From the NCBI GenBank assembly GCA_964352375.1, contig CAYGSA010000007.1, forward strand, positions 1 through 45,393: a stretch of 45,393 nucleotides of DNA. The letters run 5' to 3'. Both the position numbers and the translations under genes were made by a program. Source of the stretch: UBA1672 sp964352375. Lineage in GTDB: Bacteria > Pseudomonadota > Alphaproteobacteria > Micavibrionales > Micavibrionaceae. The notes under the pieces were generated by a model, which saw only the letters and a list, made by a program, of their open reading frames with translations, was not told where the DNA came from and did not search any database. Shown here piece after piece: positions 33,830 to 43,704 of this stretch (its first letter is position 1; each line of letters opens with the position of its first letter).

Positions 33830-35092
33830 ATGGAATGGGATTTTATTTTTTCGATCGGTGCAATTATTGTACTTTTATTGCTATCGGGGTTTTTCTCTGG
33901 TTCTGAAACGGCCTTTACTGCGGCATCTAAAATTCGCCTGAGTGCTCGTGAGAAAGAGGGAGATAAGCGGGCAGCGATGGTGAATCGTATCAGAGAGAGA
34001 AAGGATCGGATGATCGGCGCTCTGTTACTGGGTAATAATATGGTCAATATTTTGGCTTCTGCGCTTGCTACGAGTGTTTTGATTAAAATGTTTGGTGAGG
34101 CCGGTGTTGTTTTTGCAACGTTGTTGATGACTTTGCTTGTTTTGATTTTTGCCGAAGTGTTGCCAAAGACCTATGCGTTTCATCATGCTGAGAGTATGGC
34201 AATGCGTGTTGCGCCAGTGATGAGGCTTGTTATCAGGATTTTTGGTCCTGTGACTGAAACGGTGACCTGGATTGTGCGTCAGGTTCTTAAGGTTTTTGGC
34301 GTCGATATTTCAAAAGTTGGTGCTGGGTCGCATTTGGAGCTGTTGCGTGGGGCGATTGATATGCACGAAGGGCCAGAGCAGGAAACTCAAGAGCAGCGTG
34401 CGATGCTGCGATCTATCCTTGATTTGGCGGATGTGGATATTGAAGAGATCATGGTTCATCGTAAGAATGTCACGATGATTGATATTGATGACCCGATTGA
34501 TAAAATTGTGGATGAGGTTTTAAGCAGCCCATATACACGTCTGCCTTTGTGGAAAGATAACCCTGATAATATTGTGGGAGTTATCCATGCCAAGCAATTA
34601 TTGCGGGAGCTTATGGATGTGGCGGGAGATGTTTCGAACTTAAATATATCGCGTGTGTCTATGAAGCCATGGTTCGTTCCTGAGACGACGGATCTTTTTG
34701 ATCAGTTGCAAGCTTTCCGTGAGCGTAGGGAGCATTTTGCGCATGTTGTGGATGAGTATGGCTCGTTTATGGGCATTGTGACGCTGGAGGATATTTTGGA
34801 AGAGATCGTGGGCGAGATTGATGATGAACATGATGAGACGATGCAGGGGGTGCGCAGTCTTGCAAACGGCTCTTATGTTGTTGATGGCGGTGTTACGATT
34901 CGCGATTTGAACCGTGAGTTTGACTGGAGATTACCCACGGAGGAATATGCAACATTGGCGGGATTGATTTTGTTTGAATCGCAGATGGTACCCGATGTGG
35001 GACAGATTTTTCGTTTCTTCGGCTTTCAGATGGAGGTTGTTCGCAAGCAGCGTAATCAGATTACAATCATAAAGGTTACCCCTTTAGATTAG
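33830..35092 (+). CDS. CNNM/CBS-domain transporter-like protein (CorC/HlyC family)
   Basis: A 420-residue protein with an N-terminal CNNM (DUF21) membrane domain (LLLSGFFSGSETAFTAAS, then LLLGNNMVNILASALAT), a CBS pair (EEIMVHRKNVTMIDID, then VDEYGSFMGIVTLEDILEEIVG), and a C-terminal CorC/HlyC domain (RDLNREFDWRLP, then TLAGLILFESQMVPDVG). Members are implicated in magnesium/cobalt efflux or hemolysin-like activity, but the transported ion cannot be told here. It follows aroB by three bases, a common alphaproteobacterial arrangement, and its last 17 bases overlap the converging aldo-keto reductase gene. Confidence 0.92.
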   Translation: MEWDFIFSIGAIIVLLLLSGFFSGSETAFTAASKIRLSAREKEGDKRAAMVNRIRERKDRMIGALLLGNNMVNILASALATSVLIKMFGEAGVVFATLLMTLLVLIFAEVLPKTYAFHHAESMAMRVAPVMRLVIRIFGPVTETVTWIVRQVLKVFGVDISKVGAGSHLELLRGAIDMHEGPEQETQEQRAMLRSILDLADVDIEEIMVHRKNVTMIDIDDPIDKIVDEVLSSPYTRLPLWKDNPDNIVGVIHAKQLLRELMDVAGDVSNLNISRVSMKPWFVPETTDLFDQLQAFRERREHFAHVVDEYGSFMGIVTLEDILEEIVGEIDDEHDETMQGVRSLANGSYVVDGGVTIRDLNREFDWRLPTEEYATLAGLILFESQMVPDVGQIFRFFGFQMEVVRKQRNQITIIKVTPLD

Positions 35093-35843
35093 TTGCCATT
35101 TCTGCATTTTGCCTTAAATGCTCAGGATTGATTGTGCCGATGATTATGCTGTCTACGGCTTTTTGGTTATAGGCAAAGCGCATTGCATTTTCTATGTTTG
35201 AGTTATGGCCACTTGAGAGCACTTTTTTGAGGATAACGCCTTTTTTTTGCGCTGCGGCGTAATCAAGAACGGGTTTTTCGTCTTGATATTGTTTCGTATA
35301 TGTCGCCATGACGATATCCATCAATTCTAATGTTTTTATTCCGCCTTCAGATGTTTTGGTTGATGCACCGATGGTTTTGACGAGACCTTGAGATTTAAAG
35401 TCATGCATTGTTTTGATGAGTGCGTCGTTGTGTAAGATGTCTAAATCATTGCCATCTGAATGGATGAGAAGGGCGTCAATATAATCTGTTTTGAGGCGTC
35501 TGAGGGAGCGTTCCAAGCTGTACTTAAAATGATCGGGTGTGAAATTGTATGATGATATACCGTTTTCGAATTCTTCGCCGACTTTGCCGATGATGACCCA
35601 GTCTTTGCGTTGGTCTTTGAGCAGGCGGCCAAGGCGTTCTTCGCTCTTGCCGTAAGAAGGGGCGGTGTCGAGTATATTTATTCCTAGTGATTGAGCAAGA
35701 GTGAGGAGCTTGGCGAGTTCCTCTTCGCTCGGAAGATCGAAGCCTTGAGGGTATTTTATGCCTTGGTTTCTGCCGAATTTGACTGTGCCTAGGCCGATGG
35801 GGGAGATGCGTAAGTTTGTTTGCCCTAGTTCAATTTTGTCCAT
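35076..35843 (-). CDS. Aldo/keto reductase family protein
   Basis: A 255-residue protein of the aldo/keto reductase (TIM-barrel, NADPH) family. Seen are the N-terminal LRISPIGLGTVKFG, the catalytic-region LDTAPSYGKSEERLG with the aspartate and tyrosine of the tetrad, DYIDALLIHSDG with the histidine, and AVDSIIIGTINPEHLRQN near the C-terminus for cofactor phosphate binding. It is short of the ~280-330 usual for the family. The start at 35843 lies 19 bases inside the end of the FAD oxidoreductase gene; 35858 is an alternative without a ribosome site. The substrate is unknown. Confidence 0.88.
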   Translation of the reverse strand: MDKIELGQTNLRISPIGLGTVKFGRNQGIKYPQGFDLPSEEELAKLLTLAQSLGINILDTAPSYGKSEERLGRLLKDQRKDWVIIGKVGEEFENGISSYNFTPDHFKYSLERSLRRLKTDYIDALLIHSDGNDLDILHNDALIKTMHDFKSQGLVKTIGASTKTSEGGIKTLELMDIVMATYTKQYQDEKPVLDYAAAQKKGVILKKVLSSGHNSNIENAMRFAYNQKAVDSIIIGTINPEHLRQNAEMATNLKG

Positions 35844-36943
35844 TTCGCTATGTCCCATGGGGTTTGTGCGTACTCTGCGTTTGGAAGGTCGAGAAGTGTT
35901 TGCGTGGTTGATGGTTCGAAATCAATTTCTTTAAGGATCATATCGCCGAGCAAGGGTGCGAAGGTTAGTTTTGTTGGCCAGCAATATATCGTATTTCCTG
36001 CTCGGTGGATGGTGGGCGTGTCAGGCATCCAGCCATCGGTGTTTGATTTCCCTTCGATACGATTGATGGGGAGCGATGCCCACTGCGCGTCTGAGATATT
36101 TATATTTGGCAGGTATTTTGTGAGGGCTTTGAGGATGTCTTTGTAGAGGTCTTCTGGGGGAGCATCTGTGGAACGTTCAGCCACTCCGCCACCGAAATAC
36201 CAGACTAATTCCTCGGAGGTGGTTTTATGAGTTGTAATGGAGGCGATGGGTTTGTCTGTTTTTCCCACCAAATGTCCATAGAGGGGGAAGGGAGCTTTTT
36301 TCATCATAGCTTGCAGGAGGGGGCGTTTTTGAGTTTCAAGGCCTTTATCGTGGGCGAACTGTTTTGCGATGGCATGGTTCTTTGCCGCGCTAGTGAAGAT
36401 TGTTCGTTTTGGGCTGATCTCATTCAGGATGGTTTCGTCAGCGCGTTTGATGTAATCGCGATAGGGATCGGCGAGAGAACGGATGAGGCTGGGGACATCA
36501 AGAACGGGTTCGTCCATATAGATGAGGGAGCCTTTGAAACCTGAATTTTTGAGAGAGACTTCCCAATCGACTTGGTCAATTTCGTGGACATTATTGCCCA
36601 AAGCTTTTTGCGCGACCAGCTTTGTTAGGCCACCAAAGAAACCATGTGGAATGAGGAGTTGATGTGAGTCTGCGCTGATTTTGGTGTGTTTGAGGTCAGT
36701 GTGTAAATGTTCGCGCCAACGGTCTGGCATGGCGCTGATTGATTTTGCCAGTGTGCTGACTTTTCCTGCGAGGGAAAATTTCAGGCCAGAATGAATTATG
36801 CCTTGCGCGGCGATGGTTTGGCCGCAGCCGATCGTTTCGCGTTCGAATAAGACAACATCGTATCCGCGTTGTTTGAGGGTGTGAAGGAGCCAGAGGCCTG
36901 CTATGCCCGCGCCGAAGATGGCAATGTCGGGGGATTTGTTCAT
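35825..36943 (-). CDS. FAD-dependent oxidoreductase (DAO family)
   Basis: A 372-residue flavoprotein of the DAO/DadA-like family. The FAD-binding Rossmann motif IFGAGIAGLWLL is followed by the acidic end of strand two in VVLFERETIGCGQT. The second dinucleotide-binding region appears as YFGGGVAERSTD, and a GNTIYCWPTKLTFAPLLG segment near the end closes the FAD site. It overlaps the alpha/beta hydrolase gene upstream by four bases and the aldo/keto reductase downstream. The substrate is not evident; a role in small-molecule oxidation with the neighbouring hydrolase and reductase is only an inference. Confidence 0.88.
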   Translation of the reverse strand: MNKSPDIAIFGAGIAGLWLLHTLKQRGYDVVLFERETIGCGQTIAAQGIIHSGLKFSLAGKVSTLAKSISAMPDRWREHLHTDLKHTKISADSHQLLIPHGFFGGLTKLVAQKALGNNVHEIDQVDWEVSLKNSGFKGSLIYMDEPVLDVPSLIRSLADPYRDYIKRADETILNEISPKRTIFTSAAKNHAIAKQFAHDKGLETQKRPLLQAMMKKAPFPLYGHLVGKTDKPIASITTHKTTSEELVWYFGGGVAERSTDAPPEDLYKDILKALTKYLPNINISDAQWASLPINRIEGKSNTDGWMPDTPTIHRAGNTIYCWPTKLTFAPLLGDMILKEIDFEPSTTQTLLDLPNAEYAQTPWDIAKWTKLN

Positions 36944-37812
36944 TGGTTAAGCCAGTTCTCAATGACTGCTATTTGGTTTGGCGCCATAAGAGAGGGGACA
37001 TGACCACATCCTTTGAATGTGTGGGTGCTGAGCGTGAAGCTTGTCGCTGTTTCTTGCATTTTTTCTAAAATATCTTTTGTCAGGATCATAGAATTTTCGC
37101 CGCGTAATACCAGCGTGGGGCAGGTAATTTTATGCCATGATGGCCATAAATCTGTAGGGCCTGTTGGCTGTGTTTTGAATATGGCGGCTATTTTTTCGTC
37201 ATAGGCGTAGGTGAGTTTTCCTTTGGGCAGATGCCTGTGATTATGCTGCGCCATATGTGCCCATTGTTCATCGGTTATAGGCCCCCATGTGAGGCCGCGG
37301 GTTTTGCGCAGGCGTTTTTCAAACGCAGCTATGGACTTGAATTTATATGATTTTTTGATTACGCGATAAATGAATTTAAGAGCTTTTGTGGGGACTTCTG
37401 GGCCTACGTCATTCAGGATGAGGCAGCGGATGGGGGTGTTTTCAAGTCCTGCCATGTATATCCCCAGAAGACCGCCGAGGGAGACGCCGAGCCAGTTAAT
37501 GCTTCGCACCTCTGTAAGGTTTAAATGTTCGAGCAGGGTTGTGATGTCGCGGCAATATTGATCGTAATTATAGTCCATCGGGTTTTGGAGGAAGTCGCTG
37601 CGCCCGCGTCCAGCCAAATCTATGGCAATGATGCGGTAATTATGCTGCACAAGGCTTTGCGCGAGATCATCGAAATCGCGTCCGTTTCCAGTTAGGCCAT
37701 GAATACAGAGGATGATGTTATCGTTACCCTGCCCCCAATCGCTATAGGCGATTTTGTGTGTGCCAGTGCTGTTTTGGCATTCTATATAGTGTGTGTGTTC
37801 TAACGTATTCAT
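36940..37812 (-). CDS. Alpha/beta hydrolase
   Basis: A 290-residue alpha/beta hydrolase. The oxyanion motif is CIHGLTGNGRDFDDLAQ, the nucleophile elbow GVSLGG with the serine at about residue 114, and the acid and histidine are in LVLRGENSMIL and FKGCGHVPSLM. The family covers esterases, lipases and hydrolytic dehalogenases; no substrate can be named. The start is four bases downstream of the FkbM-like gene's end and the end overlaps the FAD oxidoreductase gene by four bases, making a tight cluster. Confidence 0.9.
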   Translation of the reverse strand: MNTLEHTHYIECQNSTGTHKIAYSDWGQGNDNIILCIHGLTGNGRDFDDLAQSLVQHNYRIIAIDLAGRGRSDFLQNPMDYNYDQYCRDITTLLEHLNLTEVRSINWLGVSLGGLLGIYMAGLENTPIRCLILNDVGPEVPTKALKFIYRVIKKSYKFKSIAAFEKRLRKTRGLTWGPITDEQWAHMAQHNHRHLPKGKLTYAYDEKIAAIFKTQPTGPTDLWPSWHKITCPTLVLRGENSMILTKDILEKMQETATSFTLSTHTFKGCGHVPSLMAPNQIAVIENWLNQ

Positions 37813-37816
37813 GGCG

Positions 37817-38581
37817 CTATTTTGCTTTAAGAAGATTGATTAAAGCTTTGTCTTCGTTGTGGAGCGCGATAAAATTTGGTCCAGAAGTGAAGTCGTTTAA
37901 AGGGTAGCTCCAGGGGATGAAATCAACACGGCCATTGCGCAGTTTTCCGATACTATATCCGTGGTCTGAGAAGAACTTGTAAAAATCACGCATGAGGAAT
38001 TTCGCATCGCCATTTGTATAACCATATTCAAATTGAATTATTCGGATTTTTTGTGCGGCGATTAGGCTTGTGAAGCCTCTTAGAACACTGTCTTCAGCGC
38101 CCTCAACATCGATTTTTAGAAAGTCGATATGATCTATTTTTTTGTCTTTGCAGTATTTTTCGCCTGTTTCTATTTTTGCGGTTTTGATGGCGGGTTTTAT
38201 TTTGTGGTCATGGTAGTCCGCGTTTAACAGCACCGTGTTCACGGTTGAGTTTGAGCCGTAATCTTTATACTCGAATTCGCCTGTTTGATCGGAAAGGCCG
38301 ATATTGTTGAGCATGCATCGGTCGGATTTAATGTTTTCTTGCAATGTTTTGAATGTTGCTTCTGATAATTCGAAAACATGAATATTTGCGTTTTTATGCG
38401 CGTTAAGGGCGTTATGAGTCCAGTTTCCAATATTTGCTCCAACGTCGAAGATTGTTGAGAAATTAAGATCAGCTGTGGCGTCCAAGATCCATTTTTCGCC
38501 GTTCTTTTCAAAATTGTAGGAAAACCCGTCTACGCGTTTTATGAATCTTTTGGCTTTTCGGTAGATGAATTTTTTGAGCAT
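37817..38581 (-). CDS. FkbM-family methyltransferase
   Basis: A 254-residue SAM-dependent methyltransferase of the FkbM type. The SAM motif is IFDVGANIGNWTHNAL, followed by HVFELSEATFKTLQENI, and the family-specific HIDFLKIDVEGAEDSVLRG. FkbM-like enzymes O-methylate sugars or small molecules, often on the cell surface; the substrate is unknown. Its ATG at 38581 overlaps the secA stop by one base (TAATG), so translation is probably coupled to secA. The frame's nominal start at 38599 would lie inside secA. Confidence 0.88.
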   Translation of the reverse strand: MLKKFIYRKAKRFIKRVDGFSYNFEKNGEKWILDATADLNFSTIFDVGANIGNWTHNALNAHKNANIHVFELSEATFKTLQENIKSDRCMLNNIGLSDQTGEFEYKDYGSNSTVNTVLLNADYHDHKIKPAIKTAKIETGEKYCKDKKIDHIDFLKIDVEGAEDSVLRGFTSLIAAQKIRIIQFEYGYTNGDAKFLMRDFYKFFSDHGYSIGKLRNGRVDFIPWSYPLNDFTSGPNFIALHNEDKALINLLKAK

Positions 38582-41327
38582 TAAATCTTTCCGTGACACT
38601 GTTTGTATTTTTTACCTGATCCGCAAGGGCAGGGGGCGTTACGTGCGATTTTCCCCCATGTGTTTGGGTCGTTTTTATCGAACTCGCGTTTTTCTTGTGG
38701 AAATTGTGAGACTGTCGCGGTTTGTTGTTGTGGCACGGATTGTTGTTCGTCCATTGCTGGGTCTTGGCGCGTTTCGCGTGCGCCGCCATACACGTTTGAG
38801 CCGATGGATAGGCTGGATTGCCCGTCATTCTCGACATTGAATTCAACCATGCATAAAGTTTGCGTGATGGTTTCGCGCATGGCTTCCAGCATTTCCTGAA
38901 ACATTGCGAATGCTTCTGTTTTGTATTCGTTGAGCGGGTCTTTTTGCCCGAATGCGCGCAGGTTAATGCCTTGGCGGAGGTGATCGAGATTGAGAAGGTG
39001 CTCTTTCCAGTGTNNNNNNNNNNGTGTTGATCGAGCATTTGTAGTACGATGGATTTTTCGATTTTACGCCAAATGTCTGGCCCTATGTCGGCCGTTTTCT
39101 TGGCCATGTTTTTATCGGAACCTTCGATTAGGCGGTCTATGATTTCGGTGTCGGCGATGCCTTCTTCTTTGGCCCAATCTTTGATAGGGAGTTCCATGTT
39201 GAGGAGGCGGAAGACTTCAGTTTCTAGCGTGTCTGTGTTCCATTGTTCAGCATAGCTGCCTTGTGGGATGCAGAGCGAGACCATGTTTTCGATTACGTCA
39301 TGGCGCATGTCTTTGACCATTTCTTCGAGACTTTCGGAATCCATTATTTCACGGCGTTCTTCGTAGATTTCTTTGCGCTGGTCATTCATAACATCGTCGA
39401 ATTTAAGGAGGTTTTTGCGCATCTCGAAGTTCATTTGCTCAACCTTGCCCTGGGCGCGTTCCAGCATTTTTGAGATCCAGGGATGTTCAAGTGCCTCGCC
39501 TTCTTCGAGGCCGATGCGTTTGTTGGCTAGAAGGCCTTCGAGCTGCTGTCCTGCAAAAATGCGGATGAGGTCGTCTTCGACGGAGAGGAAGAAGATGGAT
39601 GCGCCCGGGTCGCCTTGGCGGCCTGATCGACCGCGCAGTTGGTTGTCGATGCGTCGTGATTCGTGGCGTTCTGTACCAATGATGTAGAGTCCGCCTGCTT
39701 CGAGTACGCGTTTCTTATCGGCTTTGACTTCTTCGATTATTTTATTTACAGCCTCTTTTTGTTTTGCTTCGTCCCACGCGCCGTTGACCTCTTGTTCAAC
39801 GCGCATTTCTGTGTTTCCGCCTAGCTTAATGTCCGTTCCGCGCCCTGCCATGTTTGTAGCGATTGTGATGGAGCCGGGGCGACCTGCCTGAGCGACAATA
39901 TAGGCTTCTTGTTCGTGTTGACGTGCGTTTAGGACGTGATGCTTGATTTTAGCTTTTTTCAGGCTGGCGGAGAGTTGCTCGGATTTTTCAATGGATGTTG
40001 TTCCAACCAGAACGGGCTGTTCACGTTCTTGGCATTCTTTGACAAGCGCAACGATGGCGTCTCCTTTTTCGCGCAGGGATTTATAGATTTTGTCATCATG
40101 GTCTATGCGGGCGATGTCTGTGTGTGTCGGGATTTGCACTACGCCGAGCTTGTAGATTTCGTCAAATTCTGCGGCTTCGGTCATGGCTGTTCCTGTCATA
40201 CCCGAGAGTTTGGGGTAGAGGCGGAAGTAGTTTTGGAATGTGATTGATGCCAGTGTTTGGCTTTCGTTTTGGATATCAACGCCTTCTTTGGCTTCGATGG
40301 CTTGGTGGAGACCTTCGGACAGCCTTCTGCCCTCCATCATGCGACCCGTGAATTCATCGATGAGCATGACTTGACCGTCTTTGACAATGTAGTCTTTTTC
40401 GGCTTGGAATAACGTATGAGCACGCAGGCCTTGGTTTACGTGGTGTACGAGCGCGATGTTTTGCATGTCATACATAGAGCCTTCGGTCATGATGCCGTGT
40501 TCGCGCAATAGTTCTTCGACGTGCTCTTGGCCTTGTTCGTTTAAGATTACACTTTTGTGCTTTTCTTCAAGGTCGTAGTCTGCTTGTTCGAGGTGCGGGA
40601 TGATTTTATCAATGGATATGTATAGCTCCGTATCGCTTTCGGACGGGCCGGAGATGATAAGCGGTGTGCGGGCTTCGTCGATGAGGATTGAGTCCACTTC
40701 GTCTACAATTGCGTAATTGAAGGGGCGCTGTACCATTTGGTCGAGGCTGAATTTCATGTTATCACGCAGATAGTCAAAGCCAAATTCGTTGTTCGTGCCA
40801 TATGTTACATCACATGCATAGGCATTGCGGCGTGCGTCTTCACTGATGTTGTTGGTGATGCAGCCTGTGGTGAGGCCGAGAAACTCATAAACTTGTCCCA
40901 TCCATTCAGAGTCACGGAAGGCGAGATAATCGTTAACGGTGACGACATGGACGCCTTTGCCTGAGATGGCGTTTAGATAAACAGGCATTGTCGCGACAAG
41001 GGTTTTTCCTTCTCCTGTGCGCATTTCGGCAATTGTGCCATCATTCAAGACAAGGCCGCCGATGAGTTGGACGTCATAGGGGCGTAAGCCGATTGAGCGT
41101 TTTGCTGCCTCGCGAACGACGGCGAAGGCTTCATGTTTGATCTGTTCAAGTGTTTCGCCTTTTTCGAGGCGTGTACGGAATAGATTGGTTTGGTTTTTCA
41201 GCTCTTCATCGCTCATCGCTTCATATGTCGGCTCGAGTGCGTTGATCGCAGGGACGAGCTTTTGAAAGGCCTTCAAGGCGCGATCATTGGATGATCCGAA
41301 TATCTTTGTTGCAAGTGATAGTACCAT
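38581..41327 (-). CDS. secA: Preprotein translocase ATPase SecA (bridging a 10-N gap)
   Basis: The ATPase motor of Sec-dependent protein export. Upstream of the gap the frame gives 768 residues with the Walker A MRTGEGKT, the DEAD-like VDEVDSILIDEA, and GRGTDIKLGG with the second nucleotide-binding fold. Downstream, a second frame continues HWKEHLLNLDHLRQGI and ends in the zinc-binding CPCGSGKKYKQCH. The frames differ because the 10 Ns at 39014-39023 are a false spacer: if GTGT at 39010-39013 and 39024-39027 is the same four bases, they join in frame to a 910-residue protein of usual SecA length. The gene is divergent from the parvulin gene. Confidence 0.93.
39014..39023. other. Assembly gap of 10 N (probably false)
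   Basis: Ten Ns inside secA. The flanks end and begin with the same four bases, GTGT. Merging them gives coding sequence for LDQHWKEHL, which is exactly what SecA requires, and the remaining 429 bases to the stop are divisible by three. The gap is therefore most likely a contig overlap of four bases rather than missing sequence. Confidence 0.85.
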
Positions 41328-41441
41328 TTATTCCTCTTATTCACTATAAGTGTTTCATGGTATAAGCCTGTTGCTTGCCAAGGTCAATAAAGTTCGCTAG
41401 TGTCTGATTTTTATGAACTGTATTAAAGGATAATTGTACAT

Positions 41442-42467
41442 ATGAGACACTCTGAAAAAGGTGGCGCGTTAGGCGTTGTATTGGTTTTAATCTTATTGGT
41501 CGGGACTGCTGGTGTGTCGTTTATCGCGGGGCAGAAGAATAGCTCTTTTGTTATTCCTGGAGTGGACTCAGCGCCTCAGGACTCTGGGTATGAGACGCTC
41601 GACGTTACAGACGCCGATCCGAAGACAAACCCTGTTTTAGCCAAGATTGATGGTAAAGAGATCAGACGCCAGGATGTTGTCAAGCTTGTGAACTCGATGC
41701 CTGCGCAAATGCAGCAAATCCCTCTTGAACAGCTTTTTCCAATGGCGTTGGAGCAGACGATAAGCAATGCTATTATTGATCAGAAAGCCAAGGATTCTGG
41801 GTTGAAAAATGACCCTGATGTTAAGAAGCAACTCGCGCAAGCAAAGGAGCAGTTGATTCGTGGTAAGTTCATCGAGAACGCTGTGAAGGCAAAATTGACG
41901 GATGAGCGTTTGCAGGAAAGCTATAAAGGCTATGTTGATGGTTTTCCGAAGTTAGATGAGGTTAAGGCTGCGCATATCCTTGTCGATGATGAAACGCTTG
42001 CCAAGGAGCTTGTGAAAAAGCTTGGTAAAGGTGAGGATTTCGCTGCACTTGCTCAAGAACATTCAAAAGATGGTTCTGCTGAAAATGGTGGAAACCTTGG
42101 TTATTTCGCAGAGAATGAAGTGGTTCCTGAATTTGCGAAGGCGGCGTTTGCAACTGAAGTTGGTGCTTATACGAAGGCGCCGGTCAAATCGCAGTTTGGG
42201 TATCACATCATCAAAGTTGAAGAGAAGCGTCAGCGCCCTCCTGCCCCTTTTGAGCAGGTTAAGGGCTTTTTGGAGCAGGAACTTCAACGCTCTATTGTTG
42301 ATGATATCTTGACTGAATGGAAGTCTGCTGCGGATATTGAGCGTTTTGACATTAACGGTAACCCGTTGCCAGAGCAGACAGCGCCTGCCGCTGGTGGTGA
42401 TGAAGCGCAAGCTTCACCTGTCGAGGATGCGCCTAGTCAGGCGGCTGAAACGCTTGGCGCTGAGTGA
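41442..42467 (+). CDS. Peptidyl-prolyl cis-trans isomerase, parvulin type
   Basis: A 341-residue membrane-anchored isomerase of the PpiC/PrsA/SurA type, acting on exported proteins in the periplasm. An N-terminal membrane segment (LGVVLVLILLVGTAGVSFIAG) is followed by a helical SurA-like N-domain and a parvulin domain at about residues 170-270 (AAHILVDDETLAKELV, then GNLGYFAENEVVPEFAKAAF, then SQFGYHIIKVEEKR). The C-terminal ~45 residues are alanine/proline-rich and probably disordered. It is divergent from secA with a 114-base spacer, a typical alphaproteobacterial pairing. A GGAT-type ribosome site precedes the ATG. Confidence 0.93.
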   Translation: MRHSEKGGALGVVLVLILLVGTAGVSFIAGQKNSSFVIPGVDSAPQDSGYETLDVTDADPKTNPVLAKIDGKEIRRQDVVKLVNSMPAQMQQIPLEQLFPMALEQTISNAIIDQKAKDSGLKNDPDVKKQLAQAKEQLIRGKFIENAVKAKLTDERLQESYKGYVDGFPKLDEVKAAHILVDDETLAKELVKKLGKGEDFAALAQEHSKDGSAENGGNLGYFAENEVVPEFAKAAFATEVGAYTKAPVKSQFGYHIIKVEEKRQRPPAPFEQVKGFLEQELQRSIVDDILTEWKSAADIERFDINGNPLPEQTAPAAGGDEAQASPVEDAPSQAAETLGAE

Positions 42468-42472
42468 TTTCT

Positions 42473-42922
42473 ATGAATTGTGCTCAGGCCTTAGCATTAC
42501 CGAGGCCTGAGGCTCCTTCTGGTGCACCGATTGTACTCGTAGCGGCTGCGGCCTTGGTTGATGATCAGGGCCGTGTTCTTTTGGCGCAGCGCCCAGAGGG
42601 CAAGTCTATGGCAGGGCTGTGGGAGTTTCCAGGGGGCAAGGTTGAAGCGGGGGAGAACCCTGAATTCACCTTGATGCGAGAGCTTGAAGAGGAGCTTGGC
42701 ATTGAAACGCGGGAGTGCTGTTTCTCGCCGATCGGGTTTGCATCGCATGCGTATGATGACTTTCACCTTTTGATGCCGCTGTTTGTGTGCCGTGTGTGGC
42801 GCGGTGATATCCGTGCGATGGAGGGGCAAGCCTTTGAATGGGTAAAGCCTGTTGACATGTATGACTATCCGATGCCCGAAGCTGATATTCCGTTGATTTA
42901 CCAATTGCGCGATACCTTATAG
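42473..42922 (+). CDS. Nudix hydrolase, MutT-like (8-oxo-dGTP diphosphatase)
   Basis: A 149-residue Nudix hydrolase. The Nudix box is GGKVEAGENPEFTLMRELEEELGI, matching the 23-residue consensus (only parts are quoted here: GGKVEAGENPEF and RELEEELGI). The preceding LLAQRPEGKSMAGLWEFPGG is typical of MutT, which removes 8-oxo-dGTP from the nucleotide pool and so partners MutY in this window. A GTG at 42464 overlapping the previous stop is an alternative start. It follows the parvulin gene by five bases; in many relatives argJ lies between them but it is absent here. Confidence 0.9.
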   Translation: MNCAQALALPRPEAPSGAPIVLVAAAALVDDQGRVLLAQRPEGKSMAGLWEFPGGKVEAGENPEFTLMRELEEELGIETRECCFSPIGFASHAYDDFHLLMPLFVCRVWRGDIRAMEGQAFEWVKPVDMYDYPMPEADIPLIYQLRDTL

Positions 42923-42939
42923 CGCGATAGCATAGAGGG

Positions 42940-43704
42940 ATGCGCAGTACCATTAATGAGCTTCAGAGTTTCTACAACAGTGATATTGGATTGATTGTCC
43001 AAGAGCTGATTTCGATGCGGGTTCGTGAGTTCTGGCCTGATGTGCATGGGCAACGTCTGTTGGGGTGTGGGTATGCAGCGCCTTATGTTGGTTTGTTCAT
43101 GGAAGACAGGCCGGAGCGTTGCGCGCTGATGATGCCTGCGGAACAAGGGGCGTGTTTGTGGCCTGGCGGTGCGGGCAAGAACACCGTGTTCATGAGCAAG
43201 GAGACCGAGATGCCGATTGAGCCTGCATCGGTTGATTGTGTGTTGCTGATTCACCATCTGGAGAGCTGTGTTGATGTGCGTGCGTCGCTGCGCGAGGTCT
43301 GGCGTGTTCTGAAAGCGAATGGCCGGGTTTTGGTGGTTGTGCCGAACCGTATGGGGGCGTGGACGCATGCGGATTGGTCGCCTTTCGGACGCGGATTGCC
43401 TTATACGATGACGCAGCTTTGTGGTGTGTTTCAGCATGTGCGCTTTGTGCATGAGCGCCATAAGGGGGGGCTGTTCATGCTGCCTATCCCAGACTCGCCG
43501 ATCATGATGAAGGGAGCGCGGATGATGGAGCGGATGGGGCGCAGTGTGTTCCCGTTTGTTGCGGGGGTGCATATCGTGGAGTTTAGCAAGCAGATCTATG
43601 CGCGGGCAGGGGATTCGGGGACTGGCTCTGCGGTGGTTACGACGGCGAAGGCGGTGCTCGCGGGTGGTAAAGTGAAACCAGCGCCGCAGGGGTTTGAGGT
43701 CTGA
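42940..43704 (+). CDS. Class I SAM-dependent methyltransferase
   Basis: A 254-residue methyltransferase-like protein. The opening INELQSFYNSDIGLIVQELI resembles a well-conserved alphaproteobacterial family that sits next to gloB. The SAM-binding region is RLLGCGYAAPYVGLFME, followed by ASVDCVLLIHHLESC and LREVWRVLKANGRVLVVVPN. The glycine-rich loop is short (GCG-Y), so catalysis is likely but the substrate is unknown. ATG 42940 has an AGAGGG directly against it, an unusual close spacing. No gloB is seen in the window; the gene ends at an AT-rich spacer. Confidence 0.82.
   Translation: MRSTINELQSFYNSDIGLIVQELISMRVREFWPDVHGQRLLGCGYAAPYVGLFMEDRPERCALMMPAEQGACLWPGGAGKNTVFMSKETEMPIEPASVDCVLLIHHLESCVDVRASLREVWRVLKANGRVLVVVPNRMGAWTHADWSPFGRGLPYTMTQLCGVFQHVRFVHERHKGGLFMLPIPDSPIMMKGARMMERMGRSVFPFVAGVHIVEFSKQIYARAGDSGTGSAVVTTAKAVLAGGKVKPAPQGFEV

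Noticed and set aside
38508..39013. A continuation of the upstream SecA frame below the N run
   Set aside because: It encodes no SecA sequence; the true continuation is in another frame that ends in the zinc-binding CPCGSGKKYKQCH.
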